Source: Spirogloea muscicola
Lineage: Eukaryota; Streptophyta; Zygnematophyceae; Spirogloeales; Spirogloeaceae
NCBI GenBank assembly: GCA_009602725.1
Contig: WELB01000005.1
Span: 736,366-800,365 of the forward strand
DNA length: 64,000 nucleotides
Direction of reading: 5' to 3'
This document shows positions 33,400 to 46,892 of the stretch, piece after piece. The translations under genes and the position numbers were made by a program. The notes under the pieces are model-generated. The model was not told where the DNA came from. It did not search any database and was given only the letters and a program-made list of their open reading frames with translations. Numbering within the stretch: the first letter of the stretch is position 1; the number at the start of each line of letters is the position of its first letter.

Positions 33400-36300
33400 T
33401 GTAACGTTCCCCCCGTTTGGGCGTGCCAACGGTGCCGGTAACCTTACATGAGCTTATCGTATCTATCGTTGGGAGTGCCAAACAGTGCGGGTAATTTTGC
33501 TGCGCTCAGTATAGCTAAATGCAGACCGAGGCCCCCTGATTTTGTACCGCACGTGCGGACGGCCTCGCCCGCCAGGTTGTCCGAGAGGCGCTGCTTCGCT
33601 CGCGCGCAGCATCGTCCTGGAGTTGTCGTACTCCTTCCGGCGGACGCTGCTTTGCTCGCGCGGCATCGTCCTGGAGTCCTTAACTCCATCCGCCAGGCGC
33701 CGCATCCTTCGTGCGCGGGAGCGTCTGGCAGATCCGTCGTGTTCCCTGGACTTTCCCTCCAGCCGCCAGGCGCCGCTTCGTTCGCGCACGGCAGCGTCCG
33801 GCAGATTCGTCGTGTACCCTGACTCTCACTCCAGCCGCCATGCGCTGCTTCCTCCGCGCGCGGCAGCATCCGGCATATTTGTCGTTCCCCTTGTCTCGCC
33901 CGCTCCTCCGGGGAAGGGGCCTGGAGGCGACCCTCGTCACGCCCAGTGAGGAGGGTTGGCAGGAGAAACGCTACGAGTAGTAGGCCTGGCTGGACCCCTG
34001 TCCGACCAACGCCGAGAGTGACACAGCTCTGCTGCTGCCTAGCCAGCCCCGCTGCTGCCTGCTGCCGCGGCCACCGCCACAGCTCTGCTGCTGCCGCCTG
34101 CTGCCCAGCCTGTCGCCGCAGCTCGTCGCTGCGGGCTCCGCCGGCTCTTTTTAATTTTATCAGGAGAGTCACTGCCCTAGGCGGTGCCTCAGAGTAGGAC
34201 TTCCGCTGCGCTCTGTGCGCGTGTGTGCGTTGGCGTTCTCCTGTATGAGGGTTCTCTTAAACACCCTATGTTCATATGCAAACCAGGACATTCTGACCCT
34301 AACTGTGTGATAGAGACAGGGATGCTACTTAGGTATCAGAGGAGTTCTTGCATCTAGCAAGTCACGTAGAAGGTTGTGTTTGACTGCTGACAGTGCAAGA
34401 ATTCCATTGTATTCTGGACTGATTTTCCTTGTCGATTTTCCTTGTGAAAACTTTTCCAGAGTGGACGTGAAGCTGTCATCGGCGACGCGGCACGTGTATC
34501 GACCTCTCGCCTTCGACATCACGTGCGGGGCCTTCAAGATGCCAGGCGGCTCTTTGTATCTGTTGCCAGGTCAATACTTGCCTGCGTAAATCACCTGTGT
34601 CCGGCGGATTGCCGGCCGGTATGGCATAGAAGTGAACCTGGTTGCCGGTGGGCGGCAAATACTGGCCGTATGCCAGGGGCTGGTTGGTTTTCTACTCCGG
34701 GTCCCCCTCTCTTGCTGCTCGTACAGCTTTGTGTTTTGGAGGAATGATGCACGCGCTCTCATGATTGCTTGTTGCTTTGGTACACCAGTCCTGAGTATTA
34801 GCTTGACAGCATGGGTCCTCGACATGTCTGCCGCCTCTGACTTGATCCGGCAGTGTGTGGTGCCGAAGGCAAGGGAGTCGCCGAATTTCAGCGCTTGTCC
34901 TAACCGTCCTCCACCTGCAGTGCCCACTCTTGAGGTCGAGGAGCTCGGCAACGATCTGGCTGAGCTCTAGACGCCAAATGCGAATGACTTGACCTCCGAC
35001 GATGCGCGGCGCAGTGCGCACCTTCTGGAGCTCCACGAGGCCGCAGTCCCTGTGTGTGGGGATCCTGCAGTGGCTGCCTTTACGGGAGCGCTGCTCGAAG
35101 TCGTACAAGCGCTCTCCGCCCGTATGTGTAAGGGTGAGAATAGCCGGTGGACACGTTGAATCGCCTGATCGAGCAGGCGGGCATTACGTTCGCGACGTAC
35201 CCACGAAAGCGTCCCCTGGCGGAAGCCGTCCTCAATCCGGCTGCCCCTTCATCTTCGAAGCGTCGGCCGAGCAGTATGTCACGTACAAGTGCCGAGCCCT
35301 ACGTGGGCAACGGCGCCCACACAAGCCAGTGGCCTTCGTCCCCAAGAAGGACCGAGCTTGCCACCGGTGTGGCCGGAAGGGCCAGCGTATCCGGGATTGC
35401 ACCCAGGCTCCCAACACCCCTCATCAAGCAAGTCCGCCCCACCCGGCCCCAAGGCGCAGTACAAGGGTGAGGGCAAACGTGAGTGCCTTTTCGTAACTCC
35501 TGTGTGGAGTCATCAACTGCATTATGTGCAAAGGCTATTTGAACGAATAGGACATGCTTGTCCGCAGTCTCCTGTTCTGGTAGTACGCTCCCTGCAAGTT
35601 CTTATGCAATCTTTGGTGAATGGTGGTTCCCTTGTCGTCTGGGTCCCCCGCAACCAAGCGCAATCAGCTGCTCAGATGTATCTGAATTGGGTGAATGATC
35701 GTGGGGCTGACCACCCTGTGTTTTTCATCGTGCGATGCAGGCGAGGACAGAATCCTCCACCACCACCGGGACTGTCCTTGCACTGTCGCTAGACAGCAGG
35801 CCATCCGCACGTCGTACCTGGTGCTGCTGGATCACCTAGGAAATTGCTGATCTATGCTGTTCGCAAGATTTTGTCTTGCTTCAGTTGGCGACTTAGCACT
35901 TTGTGCTTCAACGCCTAGTATGCTATTCACCGGCATAGCGGCTGGTCAGCCAGCCAAGATCCTTGAAGACACTGGTGCCCGTTATCCTGTCTTAGTAAGA
36001 TCAATGTGTGTAACAATGGCTTACCTGTGCAACCCATTCATGTATTGCAAGCTACATTGGCCAATGGTCATCACAATAAAGTGTTGGGCCTTTGCGAAGT
36101 GCCCCTTCGCATCCAGAGTTACAAGACGGTCGTGCCTTGTCATGTCATTGATTGGGCGGTGCCTTTGATGTAATCTTAGGCGATGATTGGCTCTGTGCCA
36201 CCGCGTTTGTGCTTGACTGTCGACAGCGACATGTGTCGGTCGACGTGGTACTCGTCGTTTCAATTGCACAAAGTCGACATTTACTGTGTACCACACCACC

Positions 36301-39300
36301 CATACAAGACCCTTCTCTGCAGCTTTCAGCTGTGCGGATGAAGAGGCTCCTCCTCCTTTGCAAGGCACCAGCAGCTTCGACTGCGCATTTGGGTGTTGTT
36401 ATGAGTGCTGAGTCTCCCCCTGACTCTGATGTGAATATCGTGGCCTCACGTACTACGGTCATTGACAAATTGTTGGCAAAGTATTCGGATGTTTTTTCGA
36501 ATACACTTCCAGACGGTATACCTTCAGATCGAGGCGTGGCTCATGGTGCTTTCATTGGAGCCCGCCGCTGTACCGCCGTACTGTCTTACGTATCAACTGA
36601 ACTCTCTCGAATTTCGAGAGATTCAATCCCAAGTGACGGAATTGCTCCGTAAAAGGGCACATTGAGCCTTCTCAGTCCCCGTATGGTGCACCGATCCTTT
36701 TTGTCAAGAAGAAAGTAGTCTCCGGATGTGCATCGATTACCGAACCCTAAATCAGCTCACTGTCAAGAATCGGTACCCCTTGCCTCGTAAAGATAATTTA
36801 TTCGATCGTCTCGCGGAAGCTTAAGTGTTCAGCTCCATCGACTTGCAAAGTGATCACCAAATTCGTATCACTCCTGAGGATGTTCCGAAATAAGCGATTG
36901 TAAGCCGGTCGACACTTCCAGTCCAAGGCGCTGAGCTTTGGTTTGACCAACGCACCTGCCACGTTTCAGGCTATGACGACGAAGGGCCTTTGGCCCCCTA
37001 CTGGACGACTTCGTGCTGGTTTATTTGGATGACATACAGGTGTTCAGTGAACGCCTGAGGATCACGTGCGGCACCTGCGGAAAGTCCTGCAGCTGCTACG
37101 TGAAAATCATCTCTATACGAAGACTTTCAAGTGTGTGTTCAATCAGTCCGAACTGACGTACTTAGGTAGGGCACGTCGTGGGCAAAGACGGGGGTGTGCG
37201 TCGACCCCAAAAGAGAGAAAGCGCGGCCAAATTAACTGGTGGCTGGGAGAGGCCAGCCCAAAGGAATGGACAAGGCCAGAAGAAGCCGGATGGTGCGGAA
37301 AGCAAGGTACGAAGGGCTAAGACAGTAGTAGGAATGGACTGGCCAGTGCCACAAAAAGTGCCGCAGTTGCGTTCCTTTCTGAAATTTGCAAACTATTTCC
37401 GTAAGTTCCTTCAACCATACGAAAGCATGGCATCTCCTCTTACGAAGCTCACTCGTAAGGACGTACCGTGGGGGTGGACGTTCGAATGCCAGAAGGCGTT
37501 CGAGGATATAAAACGGGTATTGGTCTTCCCACCCGTTTTGGTCTTGGCTCGAGAAGGCGTGCCATTTGCAAAAGTCTGTGACGCCTCTTTGATCTGTAAT
37601 GGTGCCGTTCTCCTGCAGGAGGGTCATCCCGTATTTGAGAGTCGCCTGCTCAGTCCTGCAGAGCGAAACCATACCACGGGGGAGCTGGAGCTCCTTGCTG
37701 TTGGTTGTGCACGCCCTCCGTGTGTGGCGATGCTATCTCGAGGGTGTTGAATATACGGTCGTAACGGATCATTGTTCCTTGACCTACTTTCACACACAGC
37801 AATTGAGCAGGCGTCAAGCTAGATGGGCTGACTGTATTACACAATTCCGATCCAGTGGTTGTACCGCCCTGAAGGATCAATGTGGCGGATCCGGTGAGCC
37901 GCCACATTGTAGGGGCTGGTGTGGCGCCTGTCTTGTGTGCCACAAGGGTTCAGACTGCAGACGTGCGGCCGATCCGTGGGCCCCTCCCACAGAGCGCCAC
38001 CAACCTCTCTGAGCTCTATGTGCGTATTCGTGATGGTTATGGCATGGACCCTTGGCTTGCACTTGCAACCAATACACGCACAGTAGTATATGACTAAGGC
38101 TTCTCGTGGCGAGTGACGCCATTGTGGTGCCCAACTGCAATGCCTTACGCACTAGTATCATGCAAGAGATGCATGTTGCCTCCGTACAGTGGTCATTTGG
38201 GTATGGGAAAGACAAAGAAAGCTACTCACCTTCTCTTTTGGTGGTCGCGCTTGCAAGTCCACGTACGGTCGTTCATCAAGACGTGTGCCACTTGCCAGCG
38301 TAGTAACACACGCTCTCACAAGCCTGCCGGGTTGCTCCGACCTTTGGAGATCACTCCGCGGAACTGGTCTGATATCAGTGTGGATTTTATCACCTAGTTC
38401 CCCAAGACGCGCAACGGCTATGACTCCTTTGTCGTATTCGTGGATCGTTTGAGTAGATTGGTGCATTTTGTCCCGACGATTACATGGGTCTCCGCTAGGG
38501 AATTTGCTGGCATGTTTGTGGAGCGAGTATGGAAAGTGCACGGAGTACCCGAGCGCATCGTGTCTGACCGCGATCCTCGCTTCACGGGTCACTTCTGGAA
38601 AGAAGTGCAGGCTTCTTGGCACAAAGCAAAACATGTCCACTGCTTTCCACCTGCAAACCGATGGTCAAACCGAGAGGCTGAATCAGGTTTTGGAAACCAT
38701 GTTAAGGTATTTCGTAAACCCCAGTCAGACTGATTGGAACGAGTATCTCGCTCCAGCGGAGTATGCTGGTACCAACGCTTTTCATGACTCTACCAAAAAC
38801 ACACCCTTCTTCCTGCATTTTGGTTAGCATCCCCGATCACCTTTGCAGATGGGGAGCCCGCAGCGCGTTCCAGCCGCAGTAAGCTTCACCTGTACCCTCT
38901 TAAACGCTCAGCGGAGGGCTAAGCAATTCTTGACAATCGCTCAGAACCGGCAAAAGCAGTATGCTAATCTACGTCGCAGGACGTGTCCTTTGACGGGGGT
39001 GCCCAAGTTTTGTTGGGCACTAAGAACTTTACCTTGCGTGCTGTTGGTACGCACAAATTGCTGCCAAAGTGGGTTGGCCCTTTCATGTCGTGCGCCTGCT
39101 CGGCAAGGTCGCATATGAGCTTGATACGCCGGTACAATAAAAAGTCCACAAAATTTCCATGTGTCTCAGCTCGAGCCATACCATACGGATAGCCGTGTCC
39201 AACCGCTCCCACCTCCCCTCGTTATGATGGCGAGAGAGAATTTCGAGTGGAGGAGATTTTGTCGCACTGGGACAAGCTCCGTGGGCGTCGTATGTCCCTG

Positions 39301-40389
39301 AGTACGTTATCAAGTGGCTCGGCCATGGGCCGGAGCACAGTACATGGAATCCTGCGGACAATCTTGCCCATTGTCCTTCCGCGTCCAGAAGTATTTGACA
39401 GGAGGCATGGTCTCTTGTCACCGTCGTCCAGTCTCTTCCCGCCGATTGAATTCCCCTGGGTTGAAACCCTGTAATGCTTCCTTCTTGTTCCCGAGGACGT
39501 GAACACCTTAGTGGGAAGGTATATAACGTCCCCCCCGTTTGGGCGTGCCAACGGTGCCGGTAACCTTACGTGAGCGTGTCGTATCTACCGTTTGGAGTGC
39601 CAAACGGTGCGGGTGACTTTGCTGCACTCCGTGTAGCTAGATACGGTCCGAGTCCCACGGGTTTCGTACCGCACGTGCAGGCGGCCTCGCCCGCCAGGTT
39701 GTCGAGAGGCGCTGCGTCGCTCGCGCGCAGCATCGTCCGGGAGTTGTCGTACTCCTTCCGGCGGACGTTGCTTCGCTCGCGCGCGGCATCGTCCGGGCAT
39801 TTAAATCCATTCGCCAGGCCCCGCTTCTTTCGTGCGCGGGAGCATGTGGCAGATCCGTCGTGTTCCCTGGACTTTCCCTCCACCCGCCAGGCGCCACTTC
39901 GCTCGCGCGCGTCAGCGTCCGGCATATTTGTCGTTCCCCTTGTCTCGCCCGCATCTCCGGGGGAGGGCCATAGGGGCGACCATCCTCACGCCCTCTGGGG
40001 AGGGGTGGCAGGAGAAACGCTACAAGTAGTGAGGCTTGACCGGGACTCTTCGGTCCGACCAATGCCGAGAGAGACACAGCTCTGCTGCTGCCTAGCCAGC
40101 CCCGCTGCTGCCCGCTGCCGCCGCCGCCGCCGGCACAGCTCTGCTGCTGCCGCCTGCTGCCCAGCCCGTCGTTGCAGCTCGTCGCTGCGGGCACCGCCGG
40201 CTCTCTCTAAGTCTATTGGTAGAGTCACCGCCCTTTGGCAGTGCCTCAGGGTAAGACTTCCACGCCGCTCTGTGCGAGTGTGTGCGTTGGCGTTCTTCTG
40301 TATGAGGGTTGTCTCCTAAACACCCTATGTTCGAATCCAAAGCAGACCCGTCTGACCCTAATTGTGTGATTAGGGACAGTGATGCTACA
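33400..40389 (+). mobile_element. Ty3/gypsy chromovirus element with both LTRs (family E) and target duplication
   Basis: LTRs lie at 33400 to about 34328 and 39522-40389. A perfect 5-base target duplication, GCGGC, lies at 33395-33399 and 40390-40394. The primer-binding site is at about 34331-34342 (GGTATCAGAGG). A purine tract (GTGGGAAGG) precedes the 3' LTR. Parts in order: gag (about 34570-35490, zinc knuckle CHRCGRKGQRIRDC near 35360), protease (about 35920-36170), RT (about 36560-37400), RNase H (about 37560-37830), integrase (about 38000-38840), chromodomain (about 39190-39400). A short LINE-like tail is inserted in RT. Broken in many places, though the ends and overall layout are whole. 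The LTRs differ by length changes and scattered substitutions, so it is not a recent insertion. Confidence 0.85.
37213..37322 (-). mobile_element. Short LINE-like tail (SINE-like) inserted in the Ty3 RT region
   Basis: About 105-110 bases interrupt an otherwise alignable RT region. They carry the family hairpin GGCTGGGAGAGGCCAGCC and the flanking GAATGGACAAGG. About 60 of these bases are nearly identical to 53862-53925. There is no ORF part. Confidence 0.7.
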
Positions 40390-40512
40390 GCGGCCATGCT
40401 CGGCCAGGAACGGCCTCGACCATGCCTAGCGGCATGCTCTCCCGCGGCCATGCTCGGCGCCATGGCGCCTGCTGGAGACAGCTCATGGTTCCCTCGTCAG
40501 GCACGCTCTGTT
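40390..40512 (-). mobile_element. Family C LTR, proximal part
   Basis: This continues the LTR at 33177-33399 across the Ty3 insertion. It is truncated at about 40512, where a family A LTR begins. Confidence 0.55.
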
Positions 40513-41065
40513 TATCAAGCCGTTTGCTTAAGCCACACGGTGCTGTTAGCGTTACATGACTGCTTGCTGCTTAGCGGTGGCCCGCCAGGTGGCGGACTGG
40601 CTGGGCGAGCAAGTGGCCCGCCCGGGTGCGGACCCCACCCGTCCAAAATACCCCTCGCTAGGATCCACCCGTTCAAGAGAGGATCCTTGGCCCGCCGCAA
40701 GGCAGGCCATGGGGCGACCCGCTCACACCCCTGGAGGGGGGATGGCACGGGGAAATCACTACGAGCCTTGGGCTCTTCAAGGCTGAGACCCGACAGCAGC
40801 TCGGACCTGTGAAGCTCGAGAGCAGCCTTGCTGCTGCCTGCCGCCGCAGCCGCCGCCGTACCCTGCTGCGGGGCTTGCTGCCGGGAGTCCGTGGCTGCGC
40901 CCGTTGGGGGACAACTGCCGGCTTGCACCCAGGAGGTGGAGTCGCCGCCAGACGGCGGCGCCACAGGGCCTGTCTTCCGCTGCGCCTATGCGCTGTGCTT
41001 CACTCGTGTGGTCGCTTCGCTCCTTGACCCCTACAGCCGTAACATAACAAGGACGACTCGCCCTG

Positions 41066-41744
41066 TGTAGCGTTCGGTCCCTAACAGGCAGCTTAGAGCC
41101 GAATACGTCCTTTACTTGCACTGAGTGCCTGGGGACAACCACTTGCCACGAGGAAGCACTCCAAAGCAGCGGAAGACTTGCCCTGTGGTGCTGCCGCCAG
41201 GCAGCAGCTCCACCTCCTGGGCACGCGCTGCAGACTTGCCCCTAGCGGAACGCCGCCAAGGTCTCCTCAGCAGAGCCGGCAACGAGCCGCGCGCGGCAGC
41301 GGTCTACAGCAGCAGGCAGCCGCAGGGCTGCGCCTCTTAGAGCTTCACTGAGGTTCCGGCCTCCGGTCGGGTCTCTCTCTGCTCCGTGCGATGGCAAGTG
41401 TTTCTCCGTGCCACCCTCCCCCCAGGGTGTATGGGGGTCGCCCCAAGGCTCGCCCGCGAGGAGCGTGCCTTACGAGGGCACCGTGAGCTGTCTCCAGGAG
41501 GCGCCATCGCGCCGAGCATGGCCGCGGCCGAACAGGCCGCCGGGGGCGTCAGGGCCCACGCAGGCCGCCGAGCATGTCTGGGCCGAGCATGACGGGATCA
41601 TGCAAGGCCACCCGGACGAGCCTGGACGGAACGACAACGGTACGAGTGCCAGGGCGGTTCGTGCCGTCCGGCACGAACGGCCAAAAGAACACCATGCAAG
41701 CGTTCAAAACACTGCTAGGCGCTCACAAACCTGGAGACGTTACA
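41066..41744 (+). mobile_element. Solo LTR, family C
   Basis: It starts TGTAGCGTTCGGTCCC and ends GGAGACGTTACA. The target duplication is ccctg (41061-41065) and cccta (41745-41749). It is inserted near the 3' end of a family A LTR. Confidence 0.8.
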
Positions 41745-44700
41745 CCCTAAATGTGTGTGTAAAGGGCGAGGTTCCACACATACGGTATCAGAAGCAGTCT
41801 TGCATCTATCGGGCTTGTGATTTTGTGTACTCGCCACTGATGATGCAAGGATCTTCCTGATGTGCTGGCTTGACCTTTTCTGTTGAGATAAAGCGTCTTG
41901 CCAGACTTTGGTGGTCCGCAAGGCTGTTCAGCGGAAGCGCCGGGTGCTGAGTCATCTTTGCGCAGTGAGCCAGCAGCGACCAACGCCAATCATCGACTAC
42001 CTGATCCTTTGAGGAGGACCACCTGCTGCGTATCGCCTACTTTGAGGTGTGGCTTGAGCCTGCAGCCTTTGTGTAGTAAAGGTTAGTCGTGTGGCCAGCA
42101 TTGATTGTGTCCATCGGTCTTGGTCATATCTGCGGCTGTCTGCCTGCCTGCTGTTTGGAGGTGTGGCTTAGCGCGCTGCCTTGCTTGCTCGCTTGCTGGT
42201 GCACCGGTGTTGCGATGCCCTGCATTGCAGTATGGAGTGCTTGCTATTCTGACGGCCGGAGCCTGATTGGATCATTCAGTGTTCTTCAGACAGCATGGAG
42301 TCGCACACCTCCAGTGCGCTAGCCCTCCTCGGGAGGTAGAGCGGTCGGAGGGCACGCCGAGCTGGAAGCCGCCGGCCAAGAGGGCTTGTCGGCTGGGGAG
42401 CTGCAATGCATGGCACTCCTCACGCAGGACCTGGCGGCAGTCCAGTCTACGCTAGACCCAGCTCATTACCGCCTCCTCGCGAGGACGTACGAGGAGCACC
42501 ACGCCCACTTTGCCCAGATCCGTGCGGGACAGCAGCATGCGCAAGAGATCGATGCCGCGGTACAACTGCTGCGCAAGAGCGGTGGTAATCCGTTGCATGA
42601 ACGTGCAACGGCCCACGCGCCAATTCACCGGTCAAGATGATCGGGGTGGGCTCCAGGGGTGGCTGAGTGAGTTGTCGGAGTGGTTCGACTTGAAGGAAGC
42701 GGACGCGACGGCAAAAGTGCCGCTGCGACCAACCTCACGAGGGAGCCTCATGAGTGGTGGGACTTCCACAAGCAGTACACGACGCCTGATGAGTACAACA
42801 CCTGGGAATTCGTTTCCAGGTCACTCATTCCGGCGTATGGCGGTATCCATGCGGAGTTTCGCGCCTCCGACGAGTTGGATGCCATCCGCAAGAGCGGCAC
42901 GGACTTCGAGCCTTATGTGCGGCGCTTCAGGCTGCTGCTTTCGAAGCTGCGTACGGATCCTATAAATGTGCCAGCGCTCTGAGGCTGGGCTGCCTCCCAA
43001 TATGTGCGCGTGGGTCGCGGTGGACTCCGCTACCTCACTGGCATTCACGGATTTTCCCAAGATGATGGAGCACGCCAGAAGGTGCTCAGCACGCCGGACA
43101 ATGGTCGTGGCAAGCGTCCCCTGCTCGAGGCAGGTGGATCTGCAGAGGCAGAGGGGGTTAAGAAGAGGCTCTACCCTAAGGAGGGGTCGAACGCTCGTCC
43201 CCAAGGGCGCTTCCAGAAGCCGCGAGTGGAAGGAGGTGGCTGCTTTCGCTGCGGCGAATAGGGTCATCAAATTAGGGACTGACCGGCGGCAGGTCCATCT
43301 TCCTCGAGGTCACGTACACAGCGCCCTATGGGCCGGGACAAGGGCAACTTTAAGGGCAAGCGTGAGTACCTGACCCTTGCCTCTGAGCAATCTCACTCAG
43401 CCAGATGCACGTGAGCTATTTGGTCTTGCTGGCATACCTTGCCCGCCATCCAAAGTACCGGTTGTGCGCTCCATTTATGCTTTATTGCAAAGTCTGGAGG
43501 GCCGAAGGGCCTCCATTTGTGTGGATTGCCCACAATGACTTGCAAATGGCTGCCGCCATTCATGTGAGCTGGCCTGCGCGCCGTCGGCCTGAAGAAATGT
43601 GCTCTTCATTGTGCCACAGAAGCCCGGTGTGATTGATCAAGCTCCGCTCGGAATGTCGCTGTTGTGCTCGCACGAGGCGGGACACCTTAGGCGTAGTATT
43701 GGTGCCAGTCAGCTGTAACCGTACCCGGCAAATGTCAGGGTATATGTTGCTCGCACTTCCATTCTTGGAAGTGTCGGTGGGTTACACACAACGTTAGTGA
43801 GGGGCTGGTTGCTGATGCACCGGCCAAGATCCCCATAGATTCACAGGCCTCAGTGTTCTTTGTGAAAAAGAATTTGGTATATTCCACTGACTTTAATATG
43901 CAAGCTGATGATTTGCCTAGAGTGACATTGGCTGATGGCCACCCCACCGATGTGCTGGGTTTGTGCAAGTTTCCCACTCGCATATAGCAATACAAAGCCG
44001 AGGTGCCTTGTTACGCCATAGTGTTGGCTTCTTCGCTTGATAAGATATTGGGTGATGATTGGCTTTGTGCCACATCGGCATGCCTTGATTTTGAGCTTGC
44101 ACTGTACAACGTGGCGCACGGCGCCTTGTCCTTTGCAACAAGCTTCCCAGTGCACCGCCGCTGGCGGCAGGGGCTTCTATTCTGCTGTCTGCCATGCAGA
44201 TGAAGCGATTTATTCACAAGAACACCGTGCGGACGGCATATCTTGTGATGGTGGCGTTGAACGACGAGTCTGAGCCTGACGACTCGTGTGTGAATGCTGC
44301 GGACTCACATGGCGGGGTTCTTTATAAGTTGCTGGAAGAGTTTGCGGATGTGTTTCACGACTCTCTTCCGGACGGTCTACCTCCTCATCGAGGAGTGGCT
44401 CATACCGTTCCATTGGAGCCAGGCGCAAACCGCCGTACGGTCCCATGTACCGGCTGAGCCCTCTCAAATTTCGAGAAATGCAATCCCAGGTTGAGGATAT
44501 GCTGGGAAAGGGCTACATTGAGCCATCTCAGCCGCCGTACGGAGCACCTATCTTCTTTGTTAAGAAGAAGGATGGCAGTCTTTGGCTGTGCATTGGCCAT
44601 CGGGCTTTGAACAAGCTCACTACCAAGAACCGATACCGTTGCCTCCGATAGATTTCTGTTCGATTGGCTCGCATGGGCTACTGTTCTTAGATCCCTGGAC

Positions 44701-46235
44701 CTGCAACGTGGGTATCACCAGAGTCGTGTCACAATGCGGATGTTCCGAAATCGGGGTTCCGTACGCCGCGTGGACACTTTCAGTTCAAAGTGCTGAGCTT
44801 TGGTCTGACCAATGCACCGCCTACGTTCCAGGCTGTGATGACGAGGGTCTTTGGCCCCCTGCTATTGATTTGTGCTGGTTGACTTGGACGACATACTGGT
44901 GTTCAGCAAAACGCCGGAGGATCACGTCAGGCAGCTGAGCCGAGTGCTGCAGCAGTTGCTGCGTGAGAATTTTTTGTACGCCAAGAGGTCCAATGCGCAA
45001 TTTACCAGCCAGAGCTGACATACCTTGGGCATGTCGCAGGCAAAGACGGCAATTGTGTCGACCCAAAGAAGACTCTGGTCGTAAGGGATTGGTCTGCGCC
45101 ACGGCATGTACCTCAATTGCGCTCCTTTCTGGGATTCGCAAATTACTTCCGTAAGTCACTACAAGTTATGGGGACCTGGCATTCTCTCTTACGAAGATGA
45201 CTCGTGAGGACGTACCCTGGAGTGGTCGTCCGAATGCCGGACGGCATTTGAGGGAACACAGCAGGCCTCTTCGACCGGCATTGGTACCGTGCTCCTGCAA
45301 GAGGGTCACCCGATAGCGTTTGAGAGTCGCCTGCTGATCCCTGCGACATTGCACTACGGGCGAGTAGGAATTGCTGCTGTGTGCAAGCCTTACGTGTCTG
45401 GTTCTGCTACATGGAAGGTGTGGAATTTGCGTGGTCACGGGACATTGCCCGTTGACGTATTTTCGCACACAGCAGCTTGTGACTTGGCGTCAAATTCTGA
45501 GCTCTACGTGCAAATTCGTGAAGGGTATGGCAAAGACCCATGGTTTGCCGAGGCAGCCAAAGTACGCACCCTCACTGATTACAAAAGCTTCTGGTGGCAA
45601 GGCGACGCTATTGTGGTCCCGGACTGCAATGCCTTGCGCACTGACATGATGCAGGAGCTGCATGATGATCAAACAGGCTGTGCGACGCCTTTTTTGGTGG
45701 AAGGGTTTTCCAACCCAGGTGCGCGCTTTCGTGGCAAGCTGTGCCACACGCCAGAGTAGTAAGGCAGTGTCTGGCAAGCCTGCCAATAACTTCGGCCCTT
45801 GCATTTCCGGAGCGGAAATGGTATGATGTGAGTGTGGAATTCATCACACAATTGCCTGACTACTGGGGCATCAGCGAAGGACTTCGCTGGCATCTCTGTG
45901 ATAAGGTGTGGAAGCTGCATGGTGTACCTGAGAGGTTGGTCTCGGACCGCGATCCTCGCTTTACAGGTCAGTCCTGGAGAGAAGTTTGCAAGCTCATTGG
46001 CACGAAGCAAGCCAGGTCCACGGCCTTACATCCACAAACGGATGGCCAAACCGAGAGAATGAAGCGGGTTCTCGAGGACATGCTGAGGTACTTTGTCAAT
46101 CCCAGCCAGACTGACTGGGATGAGTCTTTGGCTCCAGCTGAATATGCTGTCAACAATGCCTATCATGCGTCCAGTAAGGAGACACCCTTCTTTCTCAACT
46201 ATGGTCGGCATCCCCGAGCTCCACTTCAGGTGGGT

Positions 46236-46892
46236 TGTAACGTTCCGCCCGTTTGGGTGCATCACCCTCACATTACTGCGTACATGTGGTATTTGTCGCG
46301 CGGACCATTTTCGTGCACTTTCCTGCACGCATTGTCTTCTATTGCCAGCGTTGTGCCGCTTAGCGTGACCCCTGTCTTGTGGTATCCTTGAGGTCCGCCC
46401 GTGGACGTCACATGTCCTACGGGTCCTTCGCGGTCCGCCCGTGGACGTTACATGTCCACCCTACGGTAATCTCGAGGTCTTCACGTGGACGTGACATGTC
46501 CCCGCGACCGACCTTTGTGAGGTCCGCCCCTGACGAGGTGGCCTTGAGGCGGCTCCCACACACCCTGGAGGGGGGTGGCATTGAAGCATCACAAGTAGTC
46601 GGCTGAGGCCGAACGGGGTTTTTGATCAGTGAGGCCACAGAAAGGCAGAGCCCTGCTTGCCTGCTGCCGCAGCCGCCGCCACAGCCCTGCTGCTGCCGTC
46701 TGCTGCCAGCCCGTTGCCGCAGCTCGTCGCTGAAGACATCGCCGGCTCTCCGTAAGTACCATGGCTGCGCCCCATGTGGGGATAGCTATTAAGGCAGACC
46801 CTCAGTAGAAGTCGCCGCTTTCTGGCGACGCCTCAGGGTATGACTTCCGCTGTGTGTTGTAGTAACTGCGTGTATAGGGCTAAGGACGTTCA
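46236..46892 (+). mobile_element. Solo LTR inserted in integrase
   Basis: It starts TGTAACGTTCCGCCCG and ends GGACGTTCA. The target duplication is tgggt (46231-46235) and tgggg (46893-46897). It contains three imperfect copies of a GTCCGCCCGTGGACGT-ACATGTCC unit at 46390-46500. Its leader carries the CTG-rich run and CTCTCCGTAAGTACCATGG. Confidence 0.75.
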
